NCBI GenBank assembly: GCA_947646735.1
Contig: CANTFK010000492.1
Coordinates: 1 to 19,521, forward strand
Length of the DNA stretch: 19,521 nt
Source: Peronospora farinosa
Taxonomy: Eukaryota; Oomycota; Peronosporomycetes; Peronosporales; Peronosporaceae
Direction: 5' to 3'
Both the position numbers and the translations under genes were made by a program. Shown one piece after another: positions 7,809-17,568 of this stretch; the first letter of the stretch is position 1; each line of letters opens with the position of its first letter. The notes under the pieces are model-generated. The model ran no database searches. It was not told the DNA's origin and was given only the letters and a program-made list of their open reading frames with translations.

Positions 7809-10472
7809 TCACTTGGAATTCTTTGCCATCTTTTCTCGAAGGTCCTTCATAAACGAATCAAAATCTTTATCTCCCTTAATAGGTTTCTCCTTCTCCAGCG
7901 ATTTCATGAAATAGCCGTCCTTGTGCACCATTTTCATCACAGCTACGGCTGCGTCTTGGCCAACACGCTTCTTAAGTCTTTTGTAGACTTCACGAAAGTC
8001 AATAATACCACTTTCGCCCTGTGCTCTCATAAACACGTAGTTGACCCAAAGTCTTCCAAGCGGATGCGTAGTCAGATCGGTTGGGTTTGATGTTCCCTTC
8101 CCTTGAAGATTGAAAAGTTTGAAGGATGATTTTAAATCTTTAGAATTCTCCTTCAAAAACTGGAGTTGAAAGCGTAGCAGGTCTTGAGCAAATTCAAAGT
8201 TTGCATCGGCTTCGCCGATTTTAGCAAGAGTCCTCATCAGATCAAGATTGATAATTCTGCCTTTTGATCCTTTAAGAAATTCGAAAGCCTTTTCCTCCGA
8301 CTTCTTTTCGGTATTGAATGCAGCCCACATGCTGAATTCTGGGCGGCTGGGTAATTCATCAAACTTCTTAAATGTGTTGAGTCCCAAAATGTCAAAAACT
8401 CTTCCCGTGGTGACTCCACGTTTGTCCCACTGATCGATCTGATACTTGTAAACATTCTCGCTCATGTGCCCGAATTTGGTTGAGTGAGCTAGGGCCTTGG
8501 CCAGCTCACCTTCACCTCCCAATGCTTTAAGCATAGCTTCGTACAGCTCCTCAAACACAACTTCTTTTCCCTTAAGGGGTTTCTCCTTCTCCAGCGATTT
8601 CAAGAAATAGCCGTCCTTGTATGTCATCTCCATCACATCCACGGCTGCGTCATGGCCAATCTTATCGAAGAATTTATCGTAGACTTCACCGAATCTTATA
8701 CTGCCATCTTCACGCTGAGCTCTCATGTACACAAAGTCGACCCAAAGTCTTCCAAGCAGATCCGTAGTCAGATCGGTTGGGTTTGATGTTCCCTTCCCTT
8801 GAAGATTGAAAAGTTTGAAGGATGACTCCATAACTTTGGTATTCTTCTTCAAAAACTGGAGTTGAAAGCGTAGCAGGTCTTGAGCAAATTCAAAGTTTGC
8901 ATCGGCTTCGCCGATTTTAGCAAGAGTCCTCATCAGATCAAGATTGATAATTCTGCCTTTTGATCCTTTAAGAAATTCGAAAGCCTTTTCCTCCGACTTC
9001 TTTTCGGTATTGAATGCAGCCCACATGCTGAATTCTGGGCGGCTGGGTAATTCATCAAACTTCTTAAATGTGTTGAGTCCCAAAATGTCAAAAACTCTTC
9101 CCGTGGTGACTCCACGTTTGTCCCACTGATCGATCTGATACTTGTAAACATTCTCGCTCATGTGCCCGAATTTGGTTGAGTGAGCTAGGGCCTTGGCCAG
9201 CTCACCTTCACCTCCCAATGCTTTAAGTATAGCTTCGTACAGCTCCTCAAACACAACTTCTTTTCCCTTAAGGGGTTTCTCCTTCTCCAGCGATTTCAAG
9301 AAATAGCCGTCCTTGTATGTCATCTCCATCACATCCACGGCTGCGTCATGGCCAATCTTATCGAAGAATTTATCGTAGACTTCACCGAATCTTATACTGC
9401 CATCTTCACGCTGAGCTCTCATGTACACAAAGTCGACCCAAAGTCTTCCAAGCAGATCCGTAGTCAGATCGGTTGGGTTTGATGTTCCCTTCTCTTGAAG
9501 ATTGAAAAGCTCGAAGGATGACTCCAGACTTGTTTCCTCCTTCTCCAAAAACTGAAGTTGAAAGCGTAGCAGGTCTTGAGCGAATTTAAAGTTGGCATCG
9601 GCCTCGCCGAAGTCAGCTAGGCCCCTCATCAAATCAGTATGCATAGTCGTGCTTTCAGGTTCTTTAAGGAACTCGAAAGCCTTTTCCTCCGACTTCTTTT
9701 TGGTATTGAATGCAGCCCAAGTGCTAAATTCTGGGCGGCTAGGTAATTTATCGAGTTCTGTTATCTTGTTGAGTCCCAAAATTTTGAAAACCAAATCCGG
9801 CGAGTAATCATCGTTGTGAACCCACTGTTCGATCTGATAGTTGTAAAGACTCTCAATCGTGCTCTCGTATTTGGTTAAACTTTTTGCTTCAACTAGGACC
9901 TTGTACACTTTATCTTCACCTGCGAAAGCATGAACCATAGTTTCGAACATCACCTTGGTCACATCTTCCTTTGGCGTGGTTTTCTCGACGATATATTTCC
10001 ACACGGGAAACTTTGGGTTTTCAAATGGGTTTTTCCCCGATTTGCCGAGCTGCAGAGATGTGAAGGCCTCCTTAGGTTCTTTTTGTTTGTTAACCCACAG
10101 CCACCATTTCTCTCGAATCCTTGTCATCATCTTGGAATAGATTGCTGATACACTTTGACGCAGTCTCGCAGGGAAGGCTACCGCCTGTTTTCCAAGAGAG
10201 TTTCCAAATTCCTTAAGACCCGAGAGATCAGAAACTAGTCTTCTCAACTCACCAGTGCTGGTTGTCGTCACATCCGCGGCCGACCTCAAGTACCTCTTCT
10301 GTTTCGAGACATGAGGTGTCAGATCCATATCCAATGTATCCGATGCCTGGAAGGTGCGTAGGGCATCCTCTGGTGACAGATCTGCCGTTGCCATTCCCAT
10401 GGTCGAACGAACGACGAGCATGATTACCATTAGCGCCTTGGTAAGCGAAGTTTTCTTCGCCTTGACAGGCAT
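7809..10472 (-). CDS. Secreted RxLR effector with tandem LWY-type modules
   Basis: An intronless 887-residue protein predicted to be secreted and delivered into host plant cells. Residues 1-30 are a signal peptide (basic head, hydrophobic 13-21, likely cleavage near ATA|D). RYLR is at 60-63. No canonical EER follows, only GELR at 74-77. From about 155 the protein is built of alternating helical modules marked by W158, W252, W345, W484, W577, W716 and W809, each with the YQI-QW / VF-ILGLN / EFS-WAAF or GRLWV-F patterns of WY/LWY repeats. The spacing 252/484/716 and 345/577/809 is exactly 232 residues, so a two-module unit is tandemly repeated. LWY effectors act as modular scaffolds inside host cells. 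The target here is unknown. The gene lies alone in the spacer, upstream of and collinear with the left desulfurase. A CTTCATTTTGC initiator-like motif sits 30-45 bp before the ATG. Confidence 0.88.
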   Translation of the reverse strand: MPVKAKKTSLTKALMVIMLVVRSTMGMATADLSPEDALRTFQASDTLDMDLTPHVSKQKRYLRSAADVTTTSTGELRRLVSDLSGLKEFGNSLGKQAVAFPARLRQSVSAIYSKMMTRIREKWWLWVNKQKEPKEAFTSLQLGKSGKNPFENPKFPVWKYIVEKTTPKEDVTKVMFETMVHAFAGEDKVYKVLVEAKSLTKYESTIESLYNYQIEQWVHNDDYSPDLVFKILGLNKITELDKLPSRPEFSTWAAFNTKKKSEEKAFEFLKEPESTTMHTDLMRGLADFGEADANFKFAQDLLRFQLQFLEKEETSLESSFELFNLQEKGTSNPTDLTTDLLGRLWVDFVYMRAQREDGSIRFGEVYDKFFDKIGHDAAVDVMEMTYKDGYFLKSLEKEKPLKGKEVVFEELYEAILKALGGEGELAKALAHSTKFGHMSENVYKYQIDQWDKRGVTTGRVFDILGLNTFKKFDELPSRPEFSMWAAFNTEKKSEEKAFEFLKGSKGRIINLDLMRTLAKIGEADANFEFAQDLLRFQLQFLKKNTKVMESSFKLFNLQGKGTSNPTDLTTDLLGRLWVDFVYMRAQREDGSIRFGEVYDKFFDKIGHDAAVDVMEMTYKDGYFLKSLEKEKPLKGKEVVFEELYEAMLKALGGEGELAKALAHSTKFGHMSENVYKYQIDQWDKRGVTTGRVFDILGLNTFKKFDELPSRPEFSMWAAFNTEKKSEEKAFEFLKGSKGRIINLDLMRTLAKIGEADANFEFAQDLLRFQLQFLKENSKDLKSSFKLFNLQGKGTSNPTDLTTHPLGRLWVNYVFMRAQGESGIIDFREVYKRLKKRVGQDAAVAVMKMVHKDGYFMKSLEKEKPIKGDKDFDSFMKDLREKMAKNSK
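8071..9462 (-). repeat. 696 bp tandem duplication within the effector gene
   Basis: Two consecutive units, 8071-8766 and 8767-9462, have exactly the same length (696 bp = 232 codons). They are nearly identical apart from a short variable patch near 8125-8150 versus 8821-8846 and a few substitutions (for example AML versus AIL). A third, more diverged unit lies upstream in the coding direction (about 9463-10160). The nearly clean identity points to recent unequal exchange or gene conversion between units. Confidence 0.92.
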
Positions 10473-10884
10473 CTTCGAAACTTAAAGTGACCTGGAGGTG
10501 CGGGAGCAAAATGAAGAGTGGGGGAGCTTGTAAGATTTCATCCGGGGACGAGTTGGATGCCAATCATATTGGCTGGTTACTAGTGGCTGAAATCAATAAC
10601 ACTTCTTCATGTTCATTCTTAATGGCACCATCTCCTAAAAGATGCAGACAATCCCAAATCATATCTTCAGACAGGCACAAGATCGGACATGAAGATCTGC
10701 TTGGTACTGACAAATAAGCAGCGATCCCTTCGTGTCTCACCGATGCAGATGTCTATGCATTTTTTTGCTTGAGCTAGCACCGCCCCCATGTCCCAAGCTT
10801 GAAGATCCGTCGCATCACGTACTGCTGTAGCTGGGAGGTGAAGAAAAAGTGCCCATTATAGAAGCTTTACCTTGTTATTCGGAA

Positions 10885-12115
10885 CCACAGTCTCCAAGAT
10901 GTTTCCACGGGACCAGCTTAAATGCCGAGATGGGAGTGACAACGACAGACAACCTAGTGATGTCGTGTCTTGCATGCTTATCGCCGTTATGGTGTGTTCT
11001 GTACTTGCTGCTGTCGTATTACCTGGAACCTCTTTTGTTGAGAAGCGTGGAGCCATTCGTGTAACGTATTATTATCCTAGCAATTCTCATTTACTCTACT
11101 CTTTTTCTAGCCTTGCTTTGCATCACCAGTCTAGTCCAACTGCATCCAAGACGACGTGAAATAATTCTAATCGCGCTTGCCGCGCAACAAGCGGTAGGCC
11201 GTGATGCATCTTTGACCAAGAGTGCTACGTCCCTACTTGAAGGCGCCTTGCGAAACTCCAATGCTTGACCCTTCAGCTTCATGCACACGATATACTTGTC
11301 TGTGATTTTACGCAGCAAAATTAAATTGTCAATACGCAGACCTATTCACGACGTCGGAAGCTGATTGATCCTTGCGCACGCTTGACACTTATCCATTTAT
11401 CAACTTCCTGGACCGTGCAGCCTCGGCCATATCGACAGTGATTACGATGGCGGCTAGAAATTTTTAGATAGACTTATATAGAAACAGTTGCTTCGATAAA
11501 GTTGTGTCAGCCTCTTTAAAGGTCCCATAAGAATTATTTATGCAGTAGATGTGCCTATATCTACAACCTCAGCCTCATATCCAGCAGTGCTATCGGCAAT
11601 TCAAGTATAACGGCGAGAGTTTTCTCTACCTTCATTTGCGCTTAGCAGTTAAAGATAGATCCTGGTTCACCACCCCTACTTAAAAAATTCCGCAATCGCG
11701 TCAGACATTTTGCTAGTACCTTTAGCTCCAAGATTAATTCCTGCGCATCGACCACAACAGCAGATACTTCTACCACAAAACTCTGTCTAGCGACACCATT
11801 AACGTCAGTAGCGGCTAAGGTTTCCCGCGAGCAACCGTCTCAGTTGCAGCTTTCGCGCCAACATCGAAATCAGCTAATGTCACCTCGAATGCAAAAGACT
11901 CATCTACTGACACTGAAACCTTTATTATTTTCTCGGCTTCTGCTGCGTCTTGGTCCGTCTCGGCTTCAGACGACTCGTCCTCATTATGCAGCTCGAGTGA
12001 ACTCGCCGTTCCATATTATCTGAAAAGTCTTGTAATTAGTTCTATACCACAATCTCAAAGACGTTTCCACAGGACCAGCTCGAATGCCGAGATGGGAGTG
12101 GCAACGATAGACGAG
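10885..12115. repeat. Diverged direct repeat pair in spacer
   Basis: The segments at about 10885-10950 and 12050-12115 align over about 65-70 bp in the same orientation with scattered substitutions. The most conserved core includes GACCAGCT, ATGCCGAGATGGGAGTG and CAACGA. They could be remnants of a local duplication or of a mobile element. The DNA between them does not align. Confidence 0.55.
11818..12016 (-). pseudogene. Possible coding relic, acidic
   Basis: An open minus-strand stretch of about 66 codons bounded by stops, with no ATG at its head. The translation is rich in Glu, Asp and Ala, with an ESFAFEVTLADFDVGAKAAT-like core that looks protein-like in composition. I recognise no family. 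It may be an exon or a remnant of a decayed gene, or chance. Confidence 0.2.
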
Positions 12116-12557
12116 GAGATTGCAGGAAAAGTGCGTGAGGTGCAGCTTCTGAGAATGCGCTTCACAGTGTGCGCAAGCGGCCGATAAGCGTCATTACAGT
12201 GCTAAGGACTTGGTGTCGACCCAAACTTGTCACTGGACTTCGAGCTTTTCTTCTCCTCATACTTACTCACCGTTAATAAAGTAAGATTGACTTTGGCTTG
12301 TCATCACCCAAAGAGACCTTTCGCAAAGGTGTCTACTTGACTATAGCGGACTGATCATGACAATAGTCAAAAGAGTCTTGACTGCAGCAACAGCAAAAGA
12401 TTCCTTAGCTATAATTGACAACTGCTTGTCTTCTCAACCTTCTCAGTCGCAAGCTTATTCTCAACAGCATCGGTTTTAATGTATTAACTTTCCTTAGCCA
12501 TGTGTTTCATATTTGACCTCCGTATTTACATACGGTTTTAGGTTAAGAAATACCGGT

Positions 12558-13970
12558 ATGCATGACCTAGCCATTGCTCAGCACTCAATTCGCCAAAAAC
12601 ACGTTTTTTTTAGCGAATCATCATCAACTAAGGTGATGACCAGCAGCTCAACTCGGAAGATCCAAATGACACGCGTGTATCTCGATTATAATGCTACGAC
12701 GCCTGTGGAGCCCGCCGTAATGCAATCATTACTGCCATATTTTGGTCCACAATTTGGCAATGCGTCTTCAACTTACGCACTTGGCCAAACCGCTAAGAAA
12801 GCGGTGGAGATGGCACGTACCCAAGTGGCATCAATGTTGGGCGCCTCTGACTCGAATGAAATTGTCTTTCTTTCAGGTGGTACCGAGTCAATTAATTATG
12901 CAATCAAAGGGTCAGCACTTGCAGCAAAACGTACGAGTGGACGTAACCACATTGTCACGTCTAGCGTCGAGCATGTGGCGGTGCTGGAGACGTGTAAATG
13001 GTTGGAGACACAGGGATTCCAAGTCACATACCTGCCTGTAAATAACTTTGGCTGTGTCCGGGTACAAGATGTGCTGGATGCACTTACCGTACAGACGTGT
13101 TTGGTGTCCATTATGCTTGCTAACAATGAAGTTGGATCGTTGCAGCCAGTTGCAGCAATTTCTCGAGCAGTGCGACGATTCGTCGAGGACGAGGAGAATC
13201 GGCTACCTATTGTCGTGCATACAGACGCCAGTCAAGCGATTGGTAAAGTACGTGTGAATGTCGTGGAGCTTGACGTGGATTTGGTGACAATGGCGGGCCA
13301 CAAATTCTATGCGCCAAAGGGTGTCGGCGCTCTCTACGTCCGTAAAAGCATGGTACTGGACACGATTATTCACGGAGCGTCGCAGGAGAACGGACGTCGT
13401 GGTGGTACAGAGAATGTGGGACTAGTGGCGGCACTGGGCCAGGCTTGTGCGCTTGTAGAGAAAAACTTGCACGAGTACGCTGTCATCATGCAAGAAAGCA
13501 GGGCGTTCCTCCTCGAGCAGATCCAGAAGCACTGCAGTCTTACGAATGTTAGCTACCAGGTAAACGGCCACCCAGAACTTTCTCTGCCTAACACGCTCAG
13601 CATTAGCTTTGAAAACATTGACGCATCGCGTCTCCTCGACTGTGAGTCTTGTATACTTGACTCTGGTGGTTATAGGATGCTGATCTTGGTGTTGCCTGTG
13701 TAATGAACAGTGATAGAGGCCGACGGCGTCTATGCAAGTGCAGGATCAGCGTGTCATAGCCACAAGCAAGACAGGACTACCGAACAGGAAAAGAACCTAG
13801 ACCGCGACGGGAAACACATTACTACCATTTCGCACGTGCTAGCTGCCATGCACGTGGCTCCTGAGTTTGCCAAAGGCACACTGCGCTTGTCTGTGGGTCG
13901 CTCTACCACGCAGGAAGAGGTACTACACGCTGCTAACGCGATTCACAAGGCCATCCAGCAACTGCTGTAG
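12558..13970 (+). CDS. Cysteine desulfurase / selenocysteine lyase-like PLP enzyme (right copy, possible new N-terminus)
   Basis: The mirror copy of the left desulfurase, with exons to 13641 and 13711-13970 around the same 69 nt intron (GTGAGT..AACAG). All active-site residues are conserved. Visible changes are few (for example Val to Leu just before SIMLANNE). The start homologous to the left copy is ATG 12666. The frame is open upstream to an in-frame ATG at 12558, adding 36 residues of which 12558-12633 is spacer DNA outside the repeat. The extension is Ser/Lys/Arg/His-rich with only two acidic residues, like a mitochondrial presequence. Whether it is transcribed and used is unknown. If not, the protein starts at 12666 and equals the left one in length (411). 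Confidence 0.82.
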
Positions 13971-14192
13971 CTTAGCCAAAGTGTCCACAGGCACAGAACT
14001 ATAACGTCTTCTTATAACGTCCCATGTTTAGTACATCGTGGCTGTTGCCTTCGTTACTGACATGTGAAGAACTTACAAAATCCAAGCAGAAGACGCAAAA
14101 TACACACGTTATACTTGCTGGTCCGCTGTCATGGCGCTAGAAATGTTGCCTGGCAGATATTCTGCCGACTTGCTCATTCTTTATTCATCTCT

Positions 14193-16229
14193 TCAATAGC
14201 GCTTCGAAATCCAAGCCAAGAGCCATTTAAGATGCGTGAGCATGTACTTGAGCGCTCGAGTCCACTGCTCATCGTTACCAAGAGAAATGGGCAGACCACC
14301 GATTTTGCCGCGCTCCACCTTGTACGGGAACTTGAGCAATGGCTCTTCTTTCATGGCACGACGACCTGCGTCCTCCACGCACTCGAGAAATAGAATCATA
14401 GCTTGATTGAAGCCTCGACGTCGGAACATGCCACCGTCGCTGTACAGACTGTACTCTTTTCCGTACATATTGACTACACGGGAGAAGTTCCCCCGAGGCA
14501 CGAGACGATTACGTGAAAATTCAAACCCGGCACGGTCAGCGATAGTTGCCAGCAACAACACTGCCTGGCCCATTGCCGCGTTAATTTCGACCCACTCCAC
14601 CGGTTTAGACGGTAACCTGCCAAGTCTCAGTCCATTAATGGTACCGAACAGACCGTCGTGCCAGATGTGGAAGACATCGTTGCACACGTTGTAGCGCTGG
14701 AGACGGCGCAGCATATCTGATGCATGCACTGCAAATACACCCACCGATTGGCGCTCGTCGCGACTCAGACCCAATAAATGCTGCAAGAACGCTCCTTCAG
14801 CAAACGTGCCATGAACCAAACGCTCGAGATCTAATCCAGTTTACCAAAGCTCACGCCTCTTAGCTGTCACTTGTACAGTTTCATCCTCGATGGCCTCTAA
14901 CTCAGCCTTTAGTTGTCGCTCTTCCTCCTCCAAAGCGCAAAGCTCTGGGTCAAGGTGCCACTCATCGGCATTGTAATCTCCGTCGTCGCTCAATGTTCGT
15001 GCTGATGCCCGCTCTTCGTCTACAAAGTGAGCCATAAAATCCTCGTATTGAGCTCAATCCTCCTCCAGTTCGTTCAATACTCTGCAGTAGTCATCAGCAG
15101 AAAATGCGAAATGATAAGCTCTTCTCAAAGGTGGCACAAAAAGCAGGTGCTCACTTACTGAGTAAATCGGGACAGCACCTTCGTTTCACAGTCATGACAA
15201 GTAGGCAACCTCTTTTTCAGTAGAACCGTGCTGTAGACAACAACCATGCCACATTATGATGTATTCTTAGGGAGAAACATAATTGTATTCGCCGTACCTG
15301 CAGTCCAGTAGTTCCTGGAACCAGCTGAGATCACTGCCATCAATGCGGCGCTTTCGTATCAGACATCTTCGACGAACAACACGCTCTTGCGACATCGCAT
15401 CAGTCTTTTTGGCAGTTCTACTGAGCTCGCCATTTTTTACTGCCTCCTCTCGATGCACATGAGGCTCCTCCAGCTTGCCAAAATCTACGTGCGAGGATGC
15501 ATATACCCACCCTTCTTCATCGCAGTGCGGGCTGGAGTAATCCACCTCCCAGTCCGATATCCACAAGTGCGGCTTGTTCAGTAGTCGCGCCGGCACCACA
15601 TCTGCAATGTTTTGTCCAATATCTCCACGATTGCAGCTCGTGTAAGCTGCAATCCTATTAGCGAGGTCGAATTCAGCAGGCACCCAAACACCAACATCAC
15701 TGCTGTAGTCCAGACGTTGTCGTTCCCACACAATCTCAGGGACAATAGCCGGCGTCTTTTGCTGCTGTTGCTGTTGACTTAGTGAGGACCTGGCTGCTAT
15801 ATGTGATACTTCTTCCTCTTCATCTGCATCTATAGCCTCTCCAGCGTCCGTTCTTTCTGTAAGTCTTGGCATCTGGTCTTCCTCGTCTTCTACCTTGCTG
15901 TCTCGTTGCTCGGACACCTCCGACGGGTGCTCGTAGGCCACCGGTCGAAGCTTCATGATCTTCTCCTCAATAGACACTGGAATATGTTGGAATTTGAGTA
16001 ATGCACCACATTGGTGGCACGTGAACAAGCTCTTCCCTTCCATAGCGACGCGTCTGGCGTTACGCGCAGGACTTTTAGCGTATGGCGAGAAGGACGCACC
16101 GACAGATGAAGGTGCTGGAGATGAAGACAAAGCAGTCAATGTAGATCCATCATGAGCTCCAATAGTGGCTGGAGGTCGTGATAATGCCGTAATTATCTTA
16201 GGCGGATGCAACGAGTCATTGCTGCTCAT
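14193..16229 (-). pseudogene. ATG6: Atg6/Beclin-1 with DysF-like domain, right copy with two in-frame stops
   Basis: The mirror copy of the left ATG6, with exons 15298-16229, 15159-15230 and 14193-15081 and the same splice sites. It carries the shared TAA (14841-14843 on the plus strand) and a second nonsense codon early in exon 3, where the left arm's CGA (Arg) is TGA (plus-strand TCA at 15054-15056). The first stop would cut the protein after the second CxxC, losing the coiled coil and the whole Beclin conserved domain. Other differences are scattered substitutions (for example Gly to Asp or Ser, Asp to Gly) in the disordered parts. It is most simply a pseudogene. The N-terminal CxxC/DysF part remains open and could still make a truncated protein of about 343 residues. 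Confidence 0.82.
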
Positions 16230-16530
16230 TGGAATGTTGATTTATTGGGCTGTAGACGTCAGATGAGCCTGGCAAAAGTGTCAAAATGATGACAATTAAT
16301 TGCCAATGAACAAGAGATTATAATAGTGACGTAGTACACGTCGTAGATAGAGAGAGATGGAGCTAAGCGACAAGACGACGTAGACACTGAAGAGGAAGAT
16401 GGAGTAACGCCACCGTAATCGAGTGATTCTTATGAGTAATTCTGATTGGGTAAAATCAATTGATTATAGTATTGGACACTGGTGTGGACAACTTAATTTG
16501 TCCACCATCTGATTGAAGTACAAGACAAAA

Positions 16531-17445
16531 TTACATTACAGCGCATGAGTTACCGACTTGTCCTTTCTCTTGCATGACCAGTTCGTCTTTGTCCTCTTCA
16601 ACAAGTAATGGTACTATAACTTTCTGCTTGGGACTATCAGCTCGAATAGGAGTGCTCTTCTTCCCGGTTTTATCCTCATGTACCATCATGTTGGCAAAGG
16701 GGTCATCGGCCTCGTCCTCATGCTGTAATCGATGTTGCGTAGCAGCCACCACTTCCACCGGCACGCCCATCTTCGTAGCCTCCAACTTCATTTGTTCACG
16801 CAATACTGCCTTCTTCACTGCGTCGTTCTTAAACGGAGCTACAGCATAACAATAAGAGATCTACTAGTTACTCATCAATACACACACCCAACGTATAGCT
16901 TTTTATTGTACACACCGAAAGCATCTTCGGCTGCATCAGCCTCCAAGTCTACGGGTTTATCCCATCGATCTTCTCCCGTCTCTGTATTGTGATAAAAGAC
17001 GCGTCCACGCTTGGAGGTGAGCACCGCCCATCGCTTCCGCTGCAGTTTCTTCTCTTCCGCTGCTCCATTGGCGTCAAAAGCCACAGTCGCTACCTCGATT
17101 CCTCTGCCGTCCTCCGTCACCACGGCACTGTACGAATAATTGCACACTGTACACTTACCCAGTGCCAACATATCGTCCTTGGGTACATTCACATGGCAGC
17201 CTGCGCACTTGATGAAGCGCTCATTCAACGTCCCACTCGTCGCGCCATTCACCTCGTGCGATATCATTTGTATGAAGATATTGACTTGGCTACAGTATTT
17301 ACAATGGAAATGGCCGTTTTTTCTCACTGAGAAAAACTCAAAGCGCGAATGTCGATGCGAAAGAACAGGTTTTGTTCTGCACGTTACAGACGGGGCAGCC
17401 CGAATGCCGAAACGACGCCACTTTTGAGCTCGTCACTAATTGCAT
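16531..17445 (-). CDS. CxxC / WW-domain protein with CaaX box (right copy)
   Basis: The mirror copy of the left gene, with exons 17388-17445, 16886-17326 and 16531-16838, giving 268 residues. One Glu-Asp repeat unit is lost through an in-frame 6 bp deletion near 16714, and there are a few substitutions (for example Arg to His and Ser to Pro in the C-terminal part; Leu to Ser at the exon 2/3 junction). The cysteine pairs, the WW tryptophans and the terminal CAVM are all preserved and both introns keep their GT-AG ends. It is therefore the one right-arm gene besides the desulfurase that still looks functional. Confidence 0.7.
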
Positions 17446-17568
17446 TGCATAAAAAGGCTCAGATGATCCTGGACGCGATTCGGTACATTATCACTATTCA
17501 TCTCAATGACTTTAATTCTTCTCTCTGTATGCAGCTAAACATTCTCTATTGCTGGAGTTTTCAGGTGG
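17446..17568. promoter_or_regulatory. Shared divergent promoter (right arm)
   Basis: The mirror of 2666-2788: 123 bp between the start codons of the WW gene (minus) and the tail-anchored gene (plus). It appears unchanged by eye, so transcription of both right copies could still start. Confidence 0.4.

Larger units (their letters stand above)
10473..12557. other. Spacer without confident genes
   Basis: About 2.1 kb between the effector start and the right-arm desulfurase. It begins with the effector promoter (initiator-like motif near 10504-10520 on the minus strand). It holds a diverged direct repeat of about 65-70 bp (about 10885-10950 and 12050-12115, sharing a GACCAGCT..AATGCCGAGATGGGAGTG core). 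Several short open frames lack recognisable domains. One plus-strand frame (10872-11159) has a hydrophobic stretch but no family match. A minus-strand acidic open stretch at about 11818-12016 is listed separately. Confidence 0.5.

Noticed and set aside
8237..9151. Two identical 72-codon frames within the effector gene
   Set aside because: They are shadows in another frame, duplicated only because the 696 bp unit is duplicated.
10872..11159. A 95-codon plus-strand frame with a hydrophobic segment as a small membrane or secreted protein
   Set aside because: The hydrophobic stretch is internal, not N-terminal. There is no family resemblance or promoter evidence, and the frame overlaps the repeated segment of the spacer.
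12513..12557. A longer N-terminus for the right desulfurase beginning at 12513
   Set aside because: The codon there is TTG, unlikely as a start in a nuclear gene. The first in-frame ATG that can be supported is 12558.
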